Source of the DNA: Girardinichthys multiradiatus
Lineage: Eukaryota; Chordata; Actinopteri; Cyprinodontiformes; Goodeidae
Reading direction: 5' to 3'
DNA: 64,000 nucleotides
NCBI RefSeq assembly: GCF_021462225.1
Contig: NC_061804.1
Location: forward strand, 8,669,740 to 8,733,739
Below are positions 22,101 through 34,100 of this stretch, piece by piece (positions within the stretch are counted from its first letter, which is position 1; the number at the start of each line of letters is the position of its first letter). The notes under the pieces are model-generated. The model had not been told where the DNA came from. It ran no database searches and was given only the letters and a program-made list of their open reading frames with translations. A program made the translations under genes and the position numbers.

Positions 22101-25100
22101 AGCTCTTCTGTAGGACGAGGACGACGGGGAGTTCCCTCCGCTGTCTCCTCCTGAGGAGCCTTTGTCGTCGTTGGACGTGGAAGGACCAGCTGTCACTTTG
22201 AAGTCAAAGTTCTCCTTCGATATGCGGAACAGCTCCTGAGCAGAAGGATTTAGGGATGAGAGGTGGGCTGCAGCCGGCAGATGTGAGGCTTGGTATCATG
22301 CAGAGACTGAGGATCTGCAGCTTCTCCAGACGATTTAGTGCATGCATGTCCTTCTCAGTGCTTTGTAACATGTTGAGCTTAATTATTTCATCCCTCCTTT
22401 AACCTGAGCTACATTCACTCAGCCATGCATAAGAAATGGAAAGTAACTATCACCAACTGGTCCCACTGGATTAACTTCAACTTCAGCGAGGACAACCATC
22501 TCTAGTGTGTCGTATGTTTGCTACGGTATTAAAACGTAGGAGGAAGAGGCAGTAGGTGAACAGTGTGCCGCATTCGGCACACTGTTCACTGCAGGAAGGG
22601 TGTAGTCCTACCTGGAGCTGGTGCAAGTTGGTGGCCGTCTTCCAGTCCTTGTCATCACGGATTCGCGTCATGCGGGGAAAGCGGATGGAGATGCCGTCGG
22701 CTGTGTGCATTTCTGATTTGGAAAACTCGGCGCCGGTGATCTCCCAGACCGGCGCTTGCTGCAGGGAGAGGAAACAGAGGCAGCAGGTGGAGCATGAATG
22801 GAAAAAAGGAAAGTATGTGACCGCTCACATATCAGGAAAATTACTGTGAAGAAAATGGAGCTCCGTGGTTTTTTATTACTGGAGATGTGAAAACCGGAGA
22901 GGGTCGGTTTAATCAAGTGTTTCATCATGGCCCATCATCGCTCCAACTGAGTCACTCTCAGAAACCATGTTCAAAAGATGCTTTTGTCAGATTACTTGAT
23001 GCCGTTACAGTGCTTTTCATAAGGCTTCATATCTTGTAAACCTTTACACATTTTGTCACATTACGACAAACTTGATTGTATTTCATTAGGATTTTATGTG
23101 ATAGACGATCAAAAAGTAGCTTAAAGCTTGTAGTTAGAGTGGCTTAGGTTATCCTGAGCTATCCCTGGAGTTATGTTGCTATAGGCTTAGGCTGCTGGAG
23201 GACATAATGACCACTTTCCCATAATCTGCTACATTCTCATACTACTGTCAAATTCTGCATTATTTATGTTGCTTCAGCTTTTAACATTATGTACTCTCAC
23301 TGTTTTTTTCTCTTCCTAGAAGCTACACCTGGCCTGACATTGTGTTTAGCTGTGGCACCTTCCTGGAGGGGGACATCGGCTGAGCTGCTGTTGCCAACTA
23401 AAGCCACTAAAGGAGCTACTACCATTAATATTTCACTTTTAATTCCCATAGAAAGTACTCCTGGATCAGTTCTTCTGTGTTCTTTTTGTGTCTCTGCTCT
23501 GTTCTCTCAAACCCCCAGTCGGTCTTGGCAGATGGCCGCTCACACTGAGCCTGGTTCTGGTTCTGCAGGAGGTTTCTTCCTGTTAAAAGGGAGTTTTCCT
23601 CTCCACTGTCGCTACATGCATGCTCAGTATGAGGGATTGTTGAAAATCCTAATAAAGCACATGAAAGTGTACGGCCGTTAAGCGACAAAATGTGAATAAG
23701 TTTTGGGGGTGTGAATATTTTTCTGAAGCCCTGTAACTCCAGATCTCGAGAGCTACATTCCTGCAACTTAAAGATGCATTCCTACCACAATACACAGAAT
23801 CAACTGGCTGAATGACCTCCTCAGCATGTCATCAAGTTCAAGGCATCCATTTGATTCAGGTGTGTTGGAACAGGGATGCCGCTAAAGGTCGCAGGATAAT
23901 AGCTCTCCAGGACTGGAAACGTATGCATCAAGTAGGAAATCTCACCTGAGGATTGCGGATAATAAAATCTGGATAATAGTTCTTGACAATGTTCAACCAG
24001 CCAGGGATTTTGCTTGGGTCCTACACAGAGAGAGAGAGACATGATAGATTAACATTTGACAGTATTACATCAGCTCCATATTCCAGCCAAGCCTCTAAGT
24101 GAATCCTCACTGACCTTGCTGATTTTGATCACATCTAGCTCCTTCTGGAGCCGGGCCAGCATGGCGTCATCGTAGCCTCCGGAGCACTTGGTCACTGTGC
24201 ACCATTTCTTTGAGTCCGGGTCGTAGCATCCCATCAAAAAGCTGGACATGATGCCCCCTGGTGGACAGAAGAACAATTGCAACATGAAGAGGAATATTCT
24301 GACTTTCAATTTTCAACATCTTTTCCCACCTGCTGTTTTCTGCTTCCCGCTCTCTTCCTACATTTGTTGTTCCTGCTCTATTACGTTCTCTTTAATCCTC
24401 ATTAGATGTTTCATTAGCCCTGCTTCAGTTGAACTTCTGTTCTTGTGTTTCCAGTTTCATGTTACATTCATTACCCGGCCCCCTAAACATCGCCCTCCCC
24501 CATAACGTCTGCTTGCAATATTTGCCCAGTGGCATCTTCTCCTTATGCATTATGTTACATCTGCATATTTTTCACATGAAGTACTCCGATGCTCATTTGC
24601 ATTCCCAGTGCAGCACTGTGTTGAATTGCTGCCTGCAGAACGTGCAACCTTTATATGTGCACTCAGTGACCAAAGGAAAGTTCTGATAGGGACATAATCT
24701 GGTTCACATGCAGACCCAGGTGGGGGGAGGGGGACGGGACTAATCATGGACGTAGATCCCATATTAGAATGATTATTCAATAAACAGCTTTCATTTATTT
24801 TAAAAACAAGAATTGGACGAATAGTTTTGGATTTTCTGTAATGCACACAGGCTAAAATGTATACATACACTCCCAGAATTTTTGGATAAATGTCCTGTAG
24901 CGGGTTGCAGAGAAAGCACACTTTTCGAAGCCATCAGTAAGCATCAGATGTTAACTCTGGCTGCATATTTGATCATTCTTCTCATGAGAAATCGTTCATT
25001 TACATTGGTTGGAGAAGCATAGCTCCCTATAGCCTTCGATGGAGTTGAGATCAAAAGTGGTTTTGATCTGTGTTTTGCATCATTGTCCTGTTGAAAATGG

Positions 25101-28100
25101 CCAATTATTCACAATTTTTAAGCATCTTACCTAAACTGTCACCCTCAGATGAAAAGAAACCGGGTTAGATGTTCAAGACCAGCTGTTTGAGCTGTTTGGC
25201 CAAAATGACTACAAGTATTTTTGGAGGAGACAGAGTGAACATTTCAATCCTAGGAACATTGCACCAACTGCACGGTGGTGGTAACATCATGCTGTGGCGA
25301 CAGTTTTACTCCCAGAAGTGAACAGAAGAATGAAGGAGGAAGAAGACCTTTAAATTCTTTAACTTTACCACAAATCAGCAGATAGTTGGTTGAAACTTGG
25401 GCAACTTGGAAACTAGAGCCGCTCTTAAAGGCCAGGTGTACACTAGGAACTCCACCGATTCATCCAAGGAGAGGCCATATATCCAGCCCGAAGGACGCCA
25501 GAAGATAGTTGAGGGCTACAAAAACCATGTGGAGCTTCAATTTGGAAGTAGGATTCCAGCTAATTTTAGTGAAGATGCATGTCTGAAACTGCGTGTGGAT
25601 CAGAGAAAATTCTTCAAGTTCTAGTTTTCAAAATTCACTCAAGCGGTTTGTTGTCTGAACTGTAAAAAAAGAAACCAGTTCAAATGCATCATTAAAAGCT
25701 CAAATTTAAAGTTCCTGGAGATGATGAGGGTATATAAACATCTCACTGGAAGGATGAAACAACTGACAAACAATCCAGGAATACTTGATCACAGCTCTTC
25801 ACAGACCGTTTGAGCCTTTTCCGTAGAAGGCACCAAGCACCACCAGGTCGGCTGTGTCGGCCATCGCCCCCTCATTCAAATAATCCTTCTTGACTTTCAG
25901 CCAGTGTCGTTTCCCCGGCTCATAGGTTCCCTGAGACACAGAACAAGCAGAGAAGAAGCCCAGCGTGATCATTTTACCCTTTCAGCTACAGCTAAAACCA
26001 GGATAATAAAGACATGAAAGAAAAGACGCTTTGTTACATTAAATCTGATGAAACTCGTCCTGTTTATTTTATTACTTTCTGCAGGGTCAGAAGTTTCCAT
26101 TCATTCATTCATCTTCTATACCGCAGTCTACGGGCGAGAGGCACCCGTAGACTGCTGGAGTCTACGGGCGCAACAGCTAAAACGCACTGCTCGTGTGGCA
26201 TCATGGGAAAAACTAAAAGAAATCTGCCAAGATTTCAGGAAGTCTTGTGAACCTCCACAAGTCTGGTTTATATTGGATCTAATTTAGTTTGTTCTTACAC
26301 CAAACGTCCAGCCATCATAGCGTTCAGGAAGCAGATGGGTTCTGTGTCTCAGAGATGAAGTGTTTCGGTACTAATTGTGTGAACCGCCCCAGAACCAAAG
26401 CAAAATTAGTTGTAAAGAGGCTGGTTGAAGCTGCCAGGAGAGTTTCATCCATTGTGAAACGAGTCCTGTACCGACACTCGGAGACAAAGAAGCCATTACT
26501 CCAAACGCAATATAAAAAGTCAGCTTCCTTGGAGATGCCCTCAGGGTCAAAGACTGTAACTTTTGGAGGCATGTCCTGATATTCATTTGGGCAAAATGAC
26601 CATCATCATAATAAGGAGGAAAAATGACACCACCATCCCAACTGTGAAGTACGGTGGTGGCAGCATCATGCTGCTGGGGAGGGATTTTTGCACTTAACAG
26701 AGTAGATAACATCATTATGAAAGAACATCATAGAGATATCAGCCAGAGAGTTAAAGCTTGAACACAAATGGGTCTTCAAACAAAAAAAGATCATTAATAT
26801 ATCACTGAATTGGCTACAGAGTGGCAGAAGGACAACAAAGTGACAAAGCCCTGACCTCAGGACCATAGAACATCTATAGTCACAGCTGAAAAGCAAAGCG
26901 GCCTACAAACCTGACCCACTTATACCGGTTCTGTCAGGAGGAATGGACCAAAATTCCAGGAAACTGTTGTGAGGAGCTTGTGAAAGGAGACCCAAAACAT
27001 TTACGTTATACAAGTTCTACAACATACTACAGAAATGTATGTAGACTTCTGAATTTGAAGAAAGTTAAAAAACAAAAACATGTTATTATTCAGTCACTTA
27101 GCAGACAGACATCATTTAGGTTTCCCCGGCAGACCTGAAACGGGATAAAAACTGCAGGGTTCAGCTGGATCTTTGAAGAATAACAAATCCATGACGTTGA
27201 CAGACATTTCTCCCCACTGACCTTTAAGTCTTTCAGCACCAGGCCTTCAAGTCCTTCTCTGATGACACGAGTAATCATCTCAGCCAGGTCTGTTGCCCTC
27301 TAATCGGTCCACACACACACACACACACACAGGGAATACATCTGCAGATCAGAACGGGTTTAAAAAGAGACGGAACCGAAAGCCTGACAGAGCACCTACC
27401 GTGACATGCTTCATCTCTGAGAAGAGGATCCTGTTTGGGACTTCCACCATGTTGTCATGCAGGAACTTTCTGCGTTCACAGAGCGGCCTGGAGAACATCG
27501 AGCCAACAGAGGAGTGTTAGCCAACTTGGAAGCATGCTTGAATTATTCATTTGTGTGTGGGATTCACAAACTGCAGATTACAACCAAATTAATTCCCTCG
27601 TGCTCCACTGCTACTGAGAGAAGCCCACATGGTTCCCTCCTAATGTCTTTTATTTAAAATTCAAAATTCTTTTAGATTTACATTTCCTGACTTCTCTGTT
27701 TATTTTGGGCCATTTTAATCTTCAGATGTAAATTGTATCCCACAAGTAGAGGAATAGGAGTGAAAAACAATGTTCAAACCAATAGTTTGCTGAAAGACCT
27801 TTCGATTTACTCTCAGCATTCAGTCCTCTGGTAGGGATCGTTTCGCATCTTGACTGGACAATATTTGACTCCTCTACCTGAAAATCCTCCAAATCTCTCA
27901 GATGGTGAGGACAGTTGTGGTCCACAGGTATGGGGTAAGAACGCTGTCAAAAACAACGTGTATGTAAAGACGGAAATGTGTGCATATTAGTCAATAGTTG
28001 TGCATAAGTAAAATCAAAAAGAGGTATTGTATATTTTCTCTATGAGAATACAAAATAAAATGTTACAGCTTCAAGAAATTACAAACACAAAGTTTAAGTT

Positions 28101-31100
28101 TAAAGTTGTGGTTTATTCTTTATGAATACAATATGCTATAACAGTTTGTGAATACGATTTATTTTCTTTTTGAATATGAATTTACATCAGCGACTTGGCG
28201 TCACGTGATCTCAGGCTCAGAATATAGTGGGTGGAGTTATACAATGATGTACAGTAGGTGGCGCTATGCACCTCTGAATTTGTTGCGAACCGCCAGTAGA
28301 AGAAGACGCAGCAGCGCTAGCGACAAGATGACGGACCAAGAGCATATATTAACAACATTAAGACATATATAAACTTTTTAACATTACTTGGCTTTGTACC
28401 GTAGTTTACTGGTTCGTTCTTTTGGCGCTAGTGCTGCTGCTTCTTCTTCTCTTCTTCTGCTGGCGGTTCGCAACAAATTCAGAGGTGCATACTGCCACCT
28501 ACTGTACATCATTGTATAACTCCACCCACTATATTCTGAGCCTGAGATCACGTGACACCAAGTCGCTGATGTAAATTCATATTCAAAAAGAAAATAAATC
28601 GTATTCACAAACTGTTATAGCATATTGTATTCATAAAGAATAAACCACAACTGTAAACTTAAACTTTGTTTTTGTAATTTCTCGAAGCTGTAACATTTTA
28701 TTTTGTATTCTCATAGAGAAAATATACAATACCTCTTTTTGATTTTACTTATGCACAACTATTGACTAATATGCACACATTTCCGTCTTTACATACACAT
28801 TGTTTTTGACAGCGTTCTTACCCCATACACCGGCCTCTTCAGGTGACCCCGCAGATTTTTTTCTGCAGACTGGCTGGGCCTTTGTGAAATAATTATGTCC
28901 TGGTGAACTTGTTCTGTTGTTAATGCGGATGTGCTCTTAGTAAAACATGATGAAAAAATGAAATCCCTCTTCATCTGCAGCCTTTTGTCAAACATTTGAA
29001 GGTTAAGGGTCAAAACCCACTAATGTTTGTAACCAATCATGATTTTACGGACGTTGACATCTGAGAAAAAATAACCCCATATCATGATGCTGCCACCACC
29101 ATGTTTCTCTGTAGGGACCGTACACTGGTGGGCACGGTCCCGCTAATCTGCTGACAGCTAATAGCGGAACAAATTTTTCGATGAGTGGATTAGCATTTTA
29201 GCTATCATTGGAAACAGTTTCTGAACCGTTTAGCTTCCGCCGAATTATGTCTCCCCAACTTTAGGTCCGCTAAGAAAATTCACAAGTTTGATCCTTTCTG
29301 TTGTGAGCTTGTCCTGAAGAGTCCGTCAGGCATGCTCTTGGCTTAATACGTTAACCAAGACATGACATCATTTTACAACGCAGCAGCTAGCTAAAGGCAG
29401 TTTTCAATCGCAGTTTCAAAGTGTTCAGTTATTTATAAAGTTATGGAAGGTAACTGAGAGACAGTTGTCTTAGCGGTTAGCATTAGCTTCCGCTAATTTT
29501 CTTTCATCTGTTAGCGAAGCTGATATTTTAAAAAGTGGAATATGGGCTGGCGAAGCTAACATTTTGGTTAGCTGTGGCCACCACTAGTACTGCCCTCATT
29601 GGGTGATGCTCAGTGGTGTTTCTGGAGTTGCAGCCAAAGGGTTCAGGTTTGGTTTATCAGACAAGTTCTCCAACAAGGTTTTAGGAGATTATAGTCAGAC
29701 CTGGACGTCTTCTTTAGAAACAAAAGATTCTGCCTTGCATCCTTACTTCTTAGTCCAAACATACGGGGCATACAGGAGATTTCTGTTACCCGTAGGATGA
29801 GACTGAAGGATGAAATACTTTCGCATGGTGGCTGTAAGGATTAGTTTAAGGTTGTGCACGTTGAAAGCTTTCTCTTCTTATCTTTACCTGTCAAGACACT
29901 GCAATGTGAATTAGCTGAAACTATAATCCGGTACAGCGGATAAATTACTGACATTTACGTCGTGCATTTTTTAAAATAAAGTCTCCAACAGATTAAAAAG
30001 GCGGAACGAGTTTTGAAGAATCATCACGCTCTCATTTTGTGTGTTTTGAGAAATGGAAAAACTGCCTCAACCGTGATGTTTAACTTCACTCAAACAGATT
30101 TCTTTCACACACTTACATGCGAAAAAGGTAAATATGCTATTTCTGAGCTGCTGCTATGCTTCTGAACAGTCTTTCTACAAACATACTAGTGCTGAAACCA
30201 ACGCGCCCCAACTTTATGATCTGATCTAAGTAAAACAGCTTCTCAAAGAAACGGATGTTGAAGAACTGTTTAATAAAGATGAGGGAGTCATTTTTATTCA
30301 GTTAAATACTAAAATTATTTCATGGTAAAGAGCAAGGATAAGAGATTACCTTTCCATCAGACTCACACCGTTGAAGTAGATGCAGTCGAAAACAAAAAGG
30401 CACACGTTGGCATCTTGAAAGGCAGCTTTCTGCAGGGAGAGAGAGAAGTCTGAAGAGTTACAACAAAGACTGAATCAATAAAGAAAAAAAGAGCAGGGAG
30501 AGGTCATTACCTTGTGGACACCCAGAGTCCCGAAAGGCAGCGGTTTGCTGGTCTTTGTGTCAATTAGGAGGACCTCAGCATCCAGAATCATGCTGTGGCC
30601 GCCGGGGAAAGCCTGAGGGATGTACTCTTTGAAGTGGGCCACCTGAAACGCACAGCAACACGTCTTTTATTCAGGGTACGAGAAAACTCCAAAACATTTC
30701 CACAGACAGGTTTGATAATAAACATAACTGGTTCCCAGATTTTAAGGCATAAAGAGAATTTAAGAAGAAAACAAAACGACTCAAAACGATTTCCTTTATA
30801 GCGTCAGTCGGGGTACGAGGCGATCTTTCAGGAGATGCCAGGGAACAGGCTGGCGTTTCCTCTGGCTGTATGGAGATGAGATAAACGCAGTGTAACCCCT
30901 TCCCACCTGCTGCTGGACACTGCTTGTCAGCTGGCTGAACGAAAGCACCTATGCTTTTCCCTCACAAGAAAGAAATGATGCTGTTTGTATTGATTTCTAG
31001 TCACAAACACAACCGCTGAGGTCTGGAACCTAAAGGAGTGCCACCTTTACTCTATTTATAGTCAATTAAAATAATCAAAAAGCAATACCTAAATGTCAGA

Positions 31101-34100
31101 TAACATCTTTATTATAATCAACATGTTAGCAGCAGTAGGAATAATAGTTGCTTTTTAAATAAAATTCAATTCATTCCAGGCTGAGCTGGACTGTTAGCAA
31201 ACAAAATTAATGAAATAAAAAATTACATAAAGCTAAAACCTGATCATCCTTTTCTCACTGGGAATAATAGTCAGGTCTACGGTCTCTAATAAGAATAATT
31301 TAAAAATTACAGGAAACTGTTGTAATTACACTCCAGTCTAACCCTCACTTCATTCTAACCTTTCATTAACATAAACTGGCTAATTACAGACCCCAAGGAG
31401 CTTAATCAGCCCTGTGGATGATATGTTGAATTGGTAAGGAGCCTGCAGAGAACCAAAACCGCTCCTTAGACACCAAAGGGTCCAAATTCAAGGTTTCATA
31501 AGCCCTTTTTTTAAGTTATTCTTTTCACTGCACTTTCATGCATTTAATCCACACAGCAGCTCCATCTAGTGGACAGAGAGCACACAAGCAAGATGACTAA
31601 CTAGTTACTGCTGCACATTTAGGTATTGTGATGTCACGCTGTGAAAGCAAATACGGGGAAAAAATAACGACAGCAGGAAATATGTGAACTTCCTGCTGTG
31701 AAAATACCTTTGAAGCTGCTGGTCCTGCAAGGACAAACCTAAAAACGTTCCACTGTGACGTGCAACGTTAGACTAATGCGTAAATAGATTTTATGGCTGT
31801 GGGCATTTACACTGATGCTGCATAAACGGGTTTGATAAGACCGACCTTGTGGGGCAGCACTGGCTTGAGGCTGCGGCTGAAGTAGCTGAAGGTGTTTCCG
31901 TTCTTGTGGACCTGCACGCGCTCTCCATCATACTTGATCTCGGAGTACATCCCGTTGGGACATTTCTTCATGGCGTGCTCAATGGATTTACATGCCTCAG
32001 CCTGAAATCACAGAGGAAAACGTGCTTATGAAACTTAGGAAAGAACCAAATGCTTATGTCAAGTTCAGGTGACGTTCTTTTCAACCAGGTTGACGATGTG
32101 TTTTCTTGCGATTTTATGTGACAGACCAACACGAAGAACATAATTGTAAAGTAAAAGGAAAACAATTCATGGTTTTTTAATAGTTGAGAAATAAAAATCT
32201 GAGAAGTGTGGCATCCATTTCTATTCAGCCCCCTTTCCTCTTATACCTCTAAATAAAATCCAGTACAATCAATGTCTTCTCAAGTCACACATTTGGTGTT
32301 TTGGAAAGTTTTGCTGCTACACCAATAAACACAATTGTTTTGCAGCAATAAAATAATTGCAGTAGTACCTTTATCAAAAATGGGTGTTTCAGCACATTTT
32401 CAGCAATGTTCTGATTAAACAAAATAAAGTCTAGACTGGGTTACAGCTGCAGGGAATGTTATATTATGTAGTTAAAGGTCTGCTGTGTGTCTGAACAAAT
32501 AGTTTGAACTTCAGACCATTACATTTTCTTTATGTTTTGGTGGCACTAGAAACCTTCATTTTCTTATTTTCTGACAGTGAGCTGACAGGAAAGAGAAGGA
32601 GAGAGGGGAAAAAATATGCAGCAAAGGTCAACAGACCGAGACTCGAACCTGTGACGTCTGCGTTGAGGACTAAGGCCTCCGAAGATGAGTTGCATGTTTT
32701 ATCCCCTCCACACACCACACCATCATATTTTATGCTGAACTGATCCTTTAGTAAGGAATGATCCTGATCCAGGATCAAGCTGCAGGAGCTTCCAGTTGAA
32801 GGACAGTTATAGAATCATATTCCTCAGCATCCTGAGGAGTTTAGCATCTGCAGGGAAACCAGTCCTGCCGCTGGTCGGTCTCAATGCCCTTACAGAGCGA
32901 CTTGGACCTGCCTGTGTTTTACTGATAAAAAACGAAATCTTTGCACTCATATTAATAAAAAGAGAATGCCTTAAAAACATCTGGAAACTGTATGTCTCTA
33001 CAGCCAACAGATCTTTTGCAAAGAAACTGAACAATCCACTCTTTCCAAAACGAAATGCACAAATAAATTGGCACCATGGTCATGACCCTGTTTGCAATGG
33101 AGATCAATATCCACTGAGCTCCCTGTGGAGTAAGGCTGCTACCTGACGAGAAGCGTACACACCCCCAAATTGCACAGAGGCAGGTTCCTAAGAGACCAAA
33201 GAAAGTTGTGTGTCTTCATGCTACAATTCAAATACAACATTTATTTGCGATGCTGTCATGGAGACCTGGCATCATATTCAGAGATAAGGAGGACGAAAAG
33301 GAGGAGCTCAGTATTTATGTTACAATCGTACTATCATCCCAGCAAAAAACGGCAGATTGCTTTGAGAAGTGTTGAAGCATCAAGGTTGGAGTAGAAAGCT
33401 TTTTAAAACAAAAATAGTTGTTTTACAAACAATGCACTTCCACAGTCTCGATGAAATTGTTGGGCAGAATAAAAACACATTAAATCTGAAGCAAATTGTG
33501 CTTATAGGGCTGAAACCCTTCCTCGGATAAGTTCAATTCTGTTTAACTATTCAGAACACTGTGTTCTGGTCGGGTGGTTAAATGTGTTGCATGATGCTCT
33601 CATTTACGTTAATAAGAGCCCACGCTGCTGATTCATGGATACAAAGTCCAGTTATCAGCTATGGAGGGAGATGGCGAGGTTCAAAAAGAAGCGCAGAGAA
33701 AAACTGTTGTGTGTGTGCAGCAAAACTGAATCAGCATTGGTCCTCGATCCTGCAACACCTCAGCATGAAAGATCCGCTGCAGCGCCGGAACGCCTGCCTT
33801 TTATACATGTTGATATACAAAAAAAAATTTTATGTCTGAATTTAAGTTTGCTGTTTATTATAATCAATTATTTTTTTATTTCTCCTCTGTCTTGCACTTA
33901 AAAAAATAAGAATAGTGTAACACTTCAGTACTACAATGGTTCCATTTTACCTTGATAACATTTAGCTTTTTGATGCTAAAAAAAAACTAATAATCCAGAA
34001 TACAACAAGAAACTGGCACTTTATGCACTTTCAATTTTCATTTTCACTACAGAGGCAGCTAGCACTGTATTGATGTTGAGTCAACCAGAAAAGCAAGAGC

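Noticed and set aside
28148..28608. Two matching 74-codon frames on opposite strands
   Set aside because: They are the same sequence seen twice because of the palindrome; no protein family.
32796..33146. 116-codon open frame in lig3 intron 7
   Set aside because: Overlaps an equally long antisense frame, no domain, AT-rich; no support.
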